Source: Holophagales bacterium UBA2201
GTDB taxonomy: Bacteria > Acidobacteriota > Thermoanaerobaculia > UBA2201
Direction of reading: 5' to 3'
Assembly: GCA_002327305.1 (NCBI GenBank)
Contig: DCUZ01000095.1
Location: 1 to 15,976, forward strand
DNA length: 15,976 nucleotides
Position numbers and translations under genes: made by a program
The notes under the pieces: model-generated
The model's input: the letters and a program-made list of their open reading frames with translations, nothing else
Databases searched by the model: none
What the model was told of the DNA's origin: nothing
In this document: piece by piece, positions 1 through 5,415 of the stretch
Position numbering within the stretch: the stretch's first letter is position 1
How the letters are laid out: each line of letters opens with the position of its first letter

Positions 1-3
1 TCT

Positions 4-40
4 AAAAAGGCGGATGGGGACGCAGCGTGGAAGCATCCGC
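4..40 (-). terminator. Rho-independent terminator of the membrane-anchored protein gene
   Basis: Read on the minus strand, a 7-bp perfect stem (GCGGATG with CATCCGC, at 34-40 and 10-16) is followed directly by C and five T residues (positions 4-8 on the plus strand are A). It lies about 36 nt past the stop codon of the minus-strand gene ending at 76. The 17-nt loop is larger than ideal, but stem plus T-tract is the classic intrinsic terminator arrangement. Confidence 0.65.
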
Positions 41-75
41 ATGATGCGGCCGACCGGAGAGCCGGCCCCACCGGA

Positions 76-774
76 TCAGGCCTTGAAGATCTCGAACAGC
101 GTCCGGGCGTCCTGGAGGAGGTCCTGCAGTTTTTCCTGGTCGGATTTCTTGACGGACTTGTAGGGGGTCTTCGCGAACAGGAAGGCGTCGCCGTTGCCCG
201 ACGCCTGGAGATGTTCGATGCCGAGAAGGCGGCCGCGGCGGCGGGAATCGAAATACTCCCGCAGGGTCGTCTCGTCGTCCCCGAAGACGAAATACTTCGC
301 GTCGAATTCCGGCTGGTCGGGAAATGTCGCATGGGTGGCGGACTTGGAGGCGACCCAGGCGATGGCCCGGTTCGCCATCGTCGCCACAAAGCCGTCGCCC
401 GGGGCCTTGGCGGCCAGGGAGAAACGGGGGAGGGCCAGGTCCGTGGAAACCACCATCGCCTGGTCCCGCTCCAGCTTGGTCGATTTGCCGGAGCCGCTGC
501 GCAGATCGAACAGGAACAGCTCGTAGCCCCAATCCGACTTGCGCCAGGGCTCGCGCACCTGGTGGCTGGCGGACCAGTGCATGTGCACGGTGCGCATCCG
601 CTCGGTCAAGGGCTCGGCCGACTCGGGGGCCTCGACGAAGCCGAGGTCCGACCGCGTCTGTTTCCTTTCCGCCGTGCTGCGTTTGGCGGCCCGGATGATG
701 GCGGCAAGGCCGGCGGCGAACCCGCCGATGATGATGGCCAGAACGATGAGGCCCAAATAGGGGGAATCGGTCAT
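76..774 (-). CDS. Hypothetical membrane-anchored protein (232 aa)
   Basis: I do not recognise the family. The start at 774 is chosen because GGAGGTG lies 6 nt upstream and because the protein then opens with a clear membrane anchor (residues about 6-28, rich in L/I/A/G, followed by the basic stretch RAAKRS). The frame stays open further upstream, but that part looks like non-coding, arginine-rich sequence. The remaining ~200 residues are soluble, mixed alpha/beta in character, with no catalytic motif I can name. One segment, SGSGKST, superficially resembles a P-loop but lacks the GxxxxGK spacing and hydrophobic beta-strand context. With a single N-terminal helix and a short N-terminus, the bulk is probably cytoplasmic, which is inference. 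It is transcribed alone, divergent from the HEAT/HD-GYP-like operon, from a TAAAAT box at 807-812, and ends in a terminator at 4-40. Confidence 0.75.
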   Translation of the reverse strand: MTDSPYLGLIVLAIIIGGFAAGLAAIIRAAKRSTAERKQTRSDLGFVEAPESAEPLTERMRTVHMHWSASHQVREPWRKSDWGYELFLFDLRSGSGKSTKLERDQAMVVSTDLALPRFSLAAKAPGDGFVATMANRAIAWVASKSATHATFPDQPEFDAKYFVFGDDETTLREYFDSRRRGRLLGIEHLQASGNGDAFLFAKTPYKSVKKSDQEKLQDLLQDARTLFEIFKA

Positions 775-806
775 GGAACACCTCCGACGAACGATGGCTT
801 GCCGGT

Positions 807-812
807 ATTTTA
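807..812 (-). promoter_or_regulatory. -10 box (TAAAAT) for the membrane-anchored protein gene
   Basis: The minus strand reads TAAAAT here, an AT island in very GC-rich surroundings. A start of transcription near 800 would give a leader of about 26 nt containing the GGAGGTG ribosome binding site. No convincing -35 was seen. Confidence 0.45.
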
Positions 813-1034
813 ACCCGAGACCGGCGGGTGTGACCCATCGAGATCTCTTCGGCGCACGACCCGGGATCTCCCAAGTTCGATGAAAGCGGCGAAAACCCGG
901 AACCGGCCCGGTTTCGGAGGTGTGGCGGAGAAACCATTGCCTGCTCCCATCCCGCATGGCCCCGGCTCCCGCGCTTCGACGGCCCGATACCCCCACCCTT
1001 GACGAATGTCGCTTCCCTCGTCCCTCATTCGGGG

Positions 1035-1040
1035 TAAAAT
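1035..1040 (+). promoter_or_regulatory. -10 box (TAAAAT) for the HEAT/HD-GYP-like operon
   Basis: TAAAAT stands out in GC-rich DNA about 118 nt before the start codon at 1158. A TTGACG at 999-1004 is 30 bp upstream, too far for a standard -35, so the -35 is unassigned. The predicted leader of about 110 nt would contain the small upstream ORF at 1064-1165. Confidence 0.4.
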
Positions 1041-1063
1041 AGAGTTGCAAGGGAGACCGGAAC

Positions 1064-1165
1064 ATGGACGCAAGCGGGAAGTCGCCGGGGACCTGCCCCA
1101 TCACGACCGGCCGAAGGCCCGGTCCGGGCCGAGGGTGCGGCCCCGGAGAGAGAACCCATGCCTGA
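1064..1165 (+). CDS. Possible 33-codon upstream ORF
   Basis: An ATG at 1064 is preceded by AAGGGAGA at suitable spacing and lies just inside the predicted leader of the operon. The frame runs 33 codons and its TGA (1163-1165) overlaps the start of the next gene in the sequence ATGCCTGA, the arrangement used for translational coupling. The predicted peptide is rich in G, P, R and T and resembles no known leader peptide. Open frames of this length arise by chance in such GC-rich DNA, so this is a weak call. Confidence 0.25.
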   Translation: MDASGKSPGTCPITTGRRPGPGRGCGPGERTHA

Positions 1166-2774
1166 ATTGAACATCGAGGAACTGCGGAAGGTCCATGAGA
1201 TCGCCACCAACCTGGTCTCGGTGGTCAAGAGCGCCCGCCTCTACCAGCCCGGGCACAAATCGGTGCGGGAGATGCTGGAGCGCACCCACCGGATGCTGGC
1301 CGCCTTCGTGGACGACTACATCGCCCTCGAACTGGAGATCGACGCCTCGGGGATGAAGTGGGAGGGGAAGTCCCTGATACGCGGGGGGGACCGCGAGTTC
1401 GACTTCCTCTTCCGTTTTTACCGCGACGGCGTGCGGCAGATCACCTTCGTCCAGGGCATCCCCATCGCCGAACTGGAGGCCTTCCTGGGACTGCTCCTGC
1501 AGGAGTGCACGCCCGACCAGGACCTGGCCACCCTCGCCTGGCGGCGCGATTTCCTCTACATCCAGTTCGCCGTCGTGGAGGCGTTCCACCGCATCCTCCA
1601 GGAGGATTCGGACGAAGAGAAGAAGGCCCTGTTGCGGGAGGTGGACGCCTGGACGGCCTTGGCCCGGGGGGACCGGCTGGCCCCCCCGCCGGAGGGGCGG
1701 CCGCCGGCCGAGGCGGTGGAGGAGATCATCCCGCCGCCGGCCTTCGAGCCGAGGGAGCGGAATGGGAACCCCCCCCTGGACGCGGCGCGGGAGCGGGCGG
1801 TGGAGGAGGTGATCCGGCGGCTCCTGGCGGCCCTCGAATCGCCGCAGGAGCGGACCGTCCAGGAGGCCACCCGCAACCTGAAGTCGCTGGCGGAGACCAT
1901 CCTGAGGCAGGCCGACCTGGACCTCCTTTCCCGGCTCCTGGACCTCCTGCCCCCCGATTCCCCCCGCGCCGAGGTGCACGCCCTGCGGGACCACCTGCTG
2001 GGGAGCGAAGCCTTGGGGGGGCTGGCCGCCCACTTCCTCCAGGAGGACGAGTGGCCCGAACTCGCCCTCTCCCTCTTCTGCAACCGCCTCGATGACGCGG
2101 TGATGCCCCTGTTCCTACGGCCCCTCCTGGCGGCCCCGGCGGAAAAACTCGACCGCCTCCTGGGACGGCTCGCCCGGTTCCGCGGCGGGGCGCTGGCCGC
2201 CCTGGGGCGCGAGCTCGGCGCCGGCCAGATGGGGGGGATCCTGCGCCTGGCCAAGGAAGCGGGGGGGGACGGGCTCCTCGACCGGTTCGCCCGGCACCCC
2301 GACGGGGCGGTCCGCCTGGAGATCCTGCGGATGCTGGATGCGGTCACCGACGCCCACCTCGCCGCCGCGCTGAAGGACCCCGACCCGTCGGTGCGGATGC
2401 ACGCCCTGAGCGTCATCTCCAAGGAGCAGCGCTCCTCCCTCGTGGGGGCGCTGACCGAGGGCATCACCGGCGAGGGCTTCGCCTCCCGCGACGCGCAGGA
2501 GCGGGAAAAATGGGTGGTGGTGGCGGCCATGGTGGGCCGCGCGGCGGTGGAGGATTTCTTCATCCGTTTCCTGGAGGCGAAGGGGCTTTTCACCTCGGGC
2601 CGGGAGGAGGAGATGAAGGCGCTGGCGGCCCGGGCGCTGGGGATCATCGGCGGCGAGAAATCCCTCCCGGTCCTTCAGCGGGAGTCCAAGCGCATCACCA
2701 GCCCCGGCCGCGTGCGGCAGTCCTGCGCCGTCTCACGCGAGGTGATCCTGAAGAAGAGGAAGCCGCATGAGTGA
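1158..2774 (+). CDS. HEAT-repeat-like protein (538 aa), first gene of a two-gene operon
   Basis: Probably a cytoplasmic scaffold or signalling partner without enzymatic motifs. The start is supported by GGAGAGAGA 5-12 nt upstream. Residues about 1-165 form a helical/beta module beginning with the pattern A-R-L-Y-x-P-G-H, which resembles N-terminal modules attached to HEAT-repeat or HD-GYP proteins in Acidobacteriota and Deltaproteobacteria. A proline-rich linker follows (about 172-205). Residues about 205-538 are all-helical; around 375-425 they show HEAT-like helix pairs with alternating leucines and the D-P-D-P-S-V-R-x-H-A-L turn typical of HEAT repeats, and another pair lies near the C-terminus. 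The stop overlaps the next gene by 8 nt (ATGAGTGA), so the two are almost certainly co-transcribed and translationally coupled. Assignment to HEAT/ARM rests on pattern only; the exact role is unknown. Confidence 0.75.
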   Translation: MPELNIEELRKVHEIATNLVSVVKSARLYQPGHKSVREMLERTHRMLAAFVDDYIALELEIDASGMKWEGKSLIRGGDREFDFLFRFYRDGVRQITFVQGIPIAELEAFLGLLLQECTPDQDLATLAWRRDFLYIQFAVVEAFHRILQEDSDEEKKALLREVDAWTALARGDRLAPPPEGRPPAEAVEEIIPPPAFEPRERNGNPPLDAARERAVEEVIRRLLAALESPQERTVQEATRNLKSLAETILRQADLDLLSRLLDLLPPDSPRAEVHALRDHLLGSEALGGLAAHFLQEDEWPELALSLFCNRLDDAVMPLFLRPLLAAPAEKLDRLLGRLARFRGGALAALGRELGAGQMGGILRLAKEAGGDGLLDRFARHPDGAVRLEILRMLDAVTDAHLAAALKDPDPSVRMHALSVISKEQRSSLVGALTEGITGEGFASRDAQEREKWVVVAAMVGRAAVEDFFIRFLEAKGLFTSGREEEMKALAARALGIIGGEKSLPVLQRESKRITSPGRVRQSCAVSREVILKKRKPHE

Positions 2775-4065
2775 CAACCCCGGCGCCGGCCTCCTGGTCC
2801 GCCTCTTCGCCCTCCTGCGGACGCACGAGATCTTCCCCTACGACAACGCCACCGCCGTCTCCAGCCGGCGCGAGTTCCAGGCCGCCCTGGAACGGTTCTG
2901 CCGGGAGGAGGAGCGGGCGCAGGCCGCCCTGGAACTGTACGGCGACCATTTCCTGATCAATGCCCGCCTCGTCAAGCCCGATGCCGTCTCCCTCAGCCAG
3001 TTCGCCTCCCTGGCCTTCCGGTTCAAGCAGGTGCGCATCCGGCGCCTCCGCCTTGCCGCGCAGGTGAGCGAGGAGGACCTGATCCCCTTCCTCAAGGCCT
3101 TCATCGAGGACTGGACGATGCACCGGCCCGGCCCGGCCCTGGCGCGGCTGGACCTCGCCACCATCGCCTGCCGGACGGGGGAGCAGGAGGAGGGGGACGC
3201 GGAGCGGACCTATCAGGCCGACCTGGCCAACTTCATGGACCTCCTTTCCAAGACCATCGCCACCCACACCCGCCTCTTCTGGCGCGTCCTGGTGGAGGAG
3301 GGGGAGGTGGATTTCCTGCAGATCCGCCGTCTCCTCCAGGATTTCATTTCGGCGACGCACCACATGCGCCGGCGGTCCCTCGGATTCCTCCCCCTGGGCC
3401 TCCACGACGACCGGGAGGCGGTGCACGGCGTCCTGCGGACGCTGGTGGCCGTCCCCTTCGCCGAGGCCCTGGGGTTGACCCGCGTCAACCAGGAGGAGTT
3501 GGGGATGGCCTGCCTCTACGGGGCGGTGGGGAAGGAGCGGATCGCCCTGGAGCAGATGGTGGAGGACCACGGCGTGGAGGGGGCGTCGCACCGCGCCTGG
3601 GAGGGGGCCCCGATGGAGACCTTCCAGGCCCTTCTCCCCCAGGGGGTCTTCTCCCCCTCCATGGCCCTCCTCATCAACGCCGGCGCCGGCCTGGAGTTCG
3701 ACCGTCCGGCGGAACACCCCTTCGCCAAGCTCCTGCAGGTGGTCCGGGCCTACGAGGCGCTGGTGCAGAACAAGCCCTTCCGTCTGGCCATGCACCCCGC
3801 CGACGCCCTCAAACTGCTGTGGCGCGACCGGGGGAAACGGTACGACGCGGAGACGGTGGAGGCCTTCATCGAGTTCCTGGGGCCCCACCCCACGGGGAGC
3901 ACCTGGACCATGAAGGGGGGGCATCCCCTCGTCATCCTGGACCGGAGCGTCTCCGCCGTCCACAAAGACGGCAAGTGGTACTACTTCCACGCCACCCCCG
4001 AGGCCCCCTGGCCCGTCCACGCCTTCCCGGTCAATCCCATCGGCGCGTTCATGCATTGGGGATAG
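2767..4065 (+). CDS. Degenerate HD-GYP-domain protein (432 aa), probably catalytically inactive
   Basis: The C-terminal half aligns by eye to the HD-GYP c-di-GMP phosphodiesterase fold but has lost its catalytic residues. Canonical L-L-H-D-I-G-K is replaced by C-L-Y-G-A-V-G-K: the HD pair is Y251-G252, although G255-K256 survive. The HHExxDGxGYP segment is absent; its place (about 304-317) reads A-G-A-G-L-E-F-D-R-P. The downstream scaffold is well preserved: V-V-R-A-Y-E-A-L-x-x-x-K-P-F-R matches V-A-D-x-Y-D-A-L-T-x-x-R-P-Y-R, then an A-L-K-L-L helix, an E-A-F-I-E-F-L-G helix and P-x-G-S near the end. Residues 1-~120 resemble the N-terminal module of the preceding gene, which it overlaps by 8 nt. 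With HD and GYP lost it may bind nucleotide or protein rather than hydrolyse c-di-GMP; that is inference. Confidence 0.72.
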   Translation: MSDNPGAGLLVRLFALLRTHEIFPYDNATAVSSRREFQAALERFCREEERAQAALELYGDHFLINARLVKPDAVSLSQFASLAFRFKQVRIRRLRLAAQVSEEDLIPFLKAFIEDWTMHRPGPALARLDLATIACRTGEQEEGDAERTYQADLANFMDLLSKTIATHTRLFWRVLVEEGEVDFLQIRRLLQDFISATHHMRRRSLGFLPLGLHDDREAVHGVLRTLVAVPFAEALGLTRVNQEELGMACLYGAVGKERIALEQMVEDHGVEGASHRAWEGAPMETFQALLPQGVFSPSMALLINAGAGLEFDRPAEHPFAKLLQVVRAYEALVQNKPFRLAMHPADALKLLWRDRGKRYDAETVEAFIEFLGPHPTGSTWTMKGGHPLVILDRSVSAVHKDGKWYYFHATPEAPWPVHAFPVNPIGAFMHWG

Positions 4066-4073
4066 GGGCGACC

Positions 4074-4199
4074 GTAGAGCGGAGTCCGTAGTCCGTAGTC
4101 CGTAGTCCGGAGTCCGGAGTCCGTAGTCCGGAGTCCGTAGTCCGTAGTCCGGAGTCCGTAGTCCGTAGTCCGTAGTCCGTAGTCCGTAGTTCGTAGATT
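4074..4199 (+). repeat. Tandem heptanucleotide array, 18 units of GTAGTCC/GGAGTCC
   Basis: Eighteen consecutive 7-bp units fill this interval. Fifteen central units (4081-4185) are exactly GTAGTCC or GGAGTCC, differing only at the second base; the edge units GTAGAGC, GTAGTTC and GTAGATT are decayed. Using T and G for that base, the order across the central units is G,T,T,T,G,G,T,G,T,T,G,T,T,T,T. Three units equal seven codons, so all frames stay open and the minus strand gives spurious peptides of L-R-T-T-D-Y-G type. The array begins 9 bp after the stop of the degenerate HD-GYP gene and ends 60 bp before the -10 box of the next gene. Confidence 0.95.
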
Positions 4200-4202
4200 G
4201 TA

Positions 4203-4219
4203 GGCCGCAGGTTGCGGCC
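4203..4219 (+). other. Strong hairpin downstream of the heptamer array
   Basis: GGCCGCA and TGCGGCC form a perfect 7-bp stem with a 3-nt loop. No T-tract follows, so it is not a standard intrinsic terminator, though it could slow or protect the end of the upstream operon transcript. Confidence 0.4.
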
Positions 4220-4226
4220 CGGGGAC

Positions 4227-4240
4227 CGCGGCCGGCCGCG
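4227..4240. promoter_or_regulatory. 14-bp perfect palindrome upstream of the small membrane protein gene
   Basis: CGCGGCCGGCCGCG is a perfect palindrome ending 18 bp before the TATAAT box at 4259. It largely covers the place where a -35 element would sit, making it a possible operator. Palindromes built only of G and C are common by chance in this base composition. Confidence 0.25.
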
Positions 4241-4258
4241 TCGGAATGGCTCAACCGC

Positions 4259-4264
4259 TATAAT
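4259..4264 (+). promoter_or_regulatory. Perfect TATAAT box, predicted leaderless promoter
   Basis: TATAAT ends 6 nt before the ATG at 4271, so transcription would start at or next to the A of the start codon. No Shine-Dalgarno sequence is present, which fits a leaderless mRNA. No -35 was recognised. Confidence 0.6.
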
Positions 4265-4270
4265 GATCCA

Positions 4271-4483
4271 ATGCTCGCGGCGATGATCGGGTTGTTCACG
4301 AAGGGATTGCGCGCCTGCGGATGCCTGCTGGTGGGGGCGGCCATCGGCCTCGTCCTGTGCGCCATCTTCGTATTTGACACCCCCTCCACCCGGGAGGGTC
4401 GGGGGATGGCCCTCTTTCTCGCCATGATCGCCGCCCTCTTCGGTCTGCCGTTTTTGCTCGGCGGCCGCGGGAGGGGGCAGTAG
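4271..4483 (+). CDS. Small two-helix membrane protein (70 aa)
   Basis: The protein has two hydrophobic stretches (residues about 14-35 and 46-63) separated by a short polar loop containing D-T-P-S-T-R-E-G-R, and a glycine/arginine-rich C-terminus. It looks like a small integral inner-membrane protein of unknown function; I do not recognise a family. The start is supported by the TATAAT box placed 6 nt upstream rather than by a ribosome binding site. An in-frame ATG at 4283 is an alternative start that would keep both helices. The stop at 4483 is 47 bp from the convergent stop of the DUF169 gene. High third-position GC and the coherent hydrophobic pattern support a real gene. Confidence 0.6.
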   Translation: MLAAMIGLFTKGLRACGCLLVGAAIGLVLCAIFVFDTPSTREGRGMALFLAMIAALFGLPFLLGGRGRGQ

Positions 4484-4530
4484 CGTCGTTCGCGATCGGG
4501 AGCGTCCGCGCCGCGTCCGGATCGTCGGTC

Positions 4531-5289
4531 CTACCCCCGGCGCTTCGCCAGGCGCCATTCCATCGACTTCCAGGTTTCGGTGATGAGAAAACTTTCGTCC
4601 ATGTCGCGCGCCATCGACTCGAATTTCCCCCAGGGCACCGCGAAGCTGAGCTCGTCCTCCCCCACGCAGGGACGGGCCGAGGGATCGAACATGCCCAGGA
4701 CGGCCTTGGGGTTTTCAGAGCGCCCTTGGAGGGCGGGAAGCCCCACGATGGAACCGCACCCCGCCGCGAAGGGGGCCGTCACGCCGTCGGCCAGGTCGGC
4801 GGCGAAGTTGGCCAGGGTGAAGAGCCCCGAGAGGATGTCGCCGTGGCCGAAGAAGACCACGGCCTCGGGGGTGTCCCCGGCCTCCAGATGGTCCCACCGT
4901 TTGAAGACGATGTAGCGCTCCCGGCGCTCGAGGAGCGGGACGGCTTCCATCCAGCGGCGCACCATCTCCGGGGTCTTGACGTACCGTTCCCCCTCCACCT
5001 CGCCGGGGAGGCCGCAGGAGAGGAAATGGTCGAAGTGGGGCCGCAGGACGTGGGGGAACCCCAGGTACCGTTTCCCCCCGGCACAGCCCACGGAATCCGC
5101 GTCGAGGGCGACGGACCTCCCCGTGCGCACCCGCGCCAGCCGGCCGACGAGGCACGACCACCCCTTGGCCCTCGGCGCCGGCTCGGCCCCGTGCGGTTCA
5201 TCGGCGTAGAACCAGGCCAGCGGCGGTTCCGCGCCGGGGAAGTGGCGGGTCCATCGGTCCTGGAAACAGCCCTTGAGGTCCATGTCCAT
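4531..5289 (-). CDS. DUF169 family protein (252 aa)
   Basis: DUF169 proteins are conserved, mostly anaerobe-associated cytoplasmic proteins without an established reaction. Seen here: C46, then C69-A-G-G-K-R-Y-L-G-F, matching the family's C-x-G-G-x-x-Y-L-G-F signature; a mid-protein segment reading V-V-F-F-G-H-G-D; a second small-residue/cysteine element A-A-G-C-G-S; and a C-terminal block with G-M-F-D-P-S-A-R, D-E-L-S-F-A-V-P and F-L-I-T-E-T-W. Length is normal for the family. The start at 5289 has AGGGAG about 7 nt upstream; a second in-frame ATG lies at 5283. The open frame extends upstream to 5511, but that part overlaps the divergent promoter and the next gene. The gene is divergent from a 4Fe-4S protein, with 126 bp between the start codons, suggesting a shared redox role. 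Confidence 0.8.
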   Translation of the reverse strand: MDMDLKGCFQDRWTRHFPGAEPPLAWFYADEPHGAEPAPRAKGWSCLVGRLARVRTGRSVALDADSVGCAGGKRYLGFPHVLRPHFDHFLSCGLPGEVEGERYVKTPEMVRRWMEAVPLLERRERYIVFKRWDHLEAGDTPEAVVFFGHGDILSGLFTLANFAADLADGVTAPFAAGCGSIVGLPALQGRSENPKAVLGMFDPSARPCVGEDELSFAVPWGKFESMARDMDESFLITETWKSMEWRLAKRRG

Positions 5290-5317
5290 GGTCGGCTCCC
5301 TGAATTGAGGTTCCCTG

Positions 5318-5323
5318 ATTATA
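5318..5323 (-). promoter_or_regulatory. TATAAT box for the DUF169 gene
   Basis: The minus strand reads TATAAT, predicting transcription from about 5311 and a leader of about 22 nt that contains the AGGGAG ribosome binding site. No -35 match was seen at the usual spacing. Confidence 0.55.
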
Positions 5324-5370
5324 GACCAAGCCCCCGTCCATGGGATTTGCAGTATCGGTCTCGCCGGTTG

Positions 5371-5379
5371 TGCTATGAT
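5371..5379 (+). promoter_or_regulatory. Extended -10 box (TGCTATGAT) for the 4Fe-4S protein gene
   Basis: TGnTATGAT matches the extended -10 form that can work without a -35. Transcription from about 5386 would give a leader of about 30 nt carrying AAGGAG (5404-5409), 6 nt before the ATG at 5416. It is about 50 bp from the opposite-facing TATAAT box of the DUF169 gene. Confidence 0.5.
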
Positions 5380-5415
5380 GAATTCACCGGGCCCATCCCG
5401 GCGAAGGAGCATGCC

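Larger units (their letters stand above)
775..1157. other. 383-bp divergent intergenic region
   Basis: The region separates the minus-strand gene starting at 774 from the plus-strand operon starting at 1158. It holds a minus-strand TAAAAT box (807-812), a plus-strand TAAAAT box (1035-1040), a possible 33-codon upstream ORF (1064-1165) and an 8-bp hairpin with one G-T pair at 897-917 (stem CCGGAACC with GGTTTCGG, 5-nt loop). The hairpin falls outside both predicted transcripts. No conserved protein was recognised in any frame. Confidence 0.6.

Noticed and set aside
897..917. Hairpin in the divergent region as a small RNA or terminator
   Set aside because: It lies outside both predicted transcripts, has no T-tract and no promoter-like box just upstream; GC-rich chance pairing explains it.
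775..1104. N-terminal extension of the first minus-strand protein
   Set aside because: The extension is arginine-rich non-coding-like sequence and would bury the membrane anchor; GGAGGTG precedes the ATG at 774.
4074..4199. CRISPR array
   Set aside because: Units are 7 bp and contiguous with no spacers.
2695..4254. 519-codon antisense frame over the degenerate HD-GYP gene and heptamer array
   Set aside because: It mirrors a real gene and its start region consists of the heptamer repeat translated as L-R-T-T-D-Y-G units. No domain is visible.
4726..5415. N-terminal extension of the 4Fe-4S protein
   Set aside because: It is antisense to the DUF169 gene and crosses the divergent promoter; AAGGAG before the ATG at 5416 sets the start.
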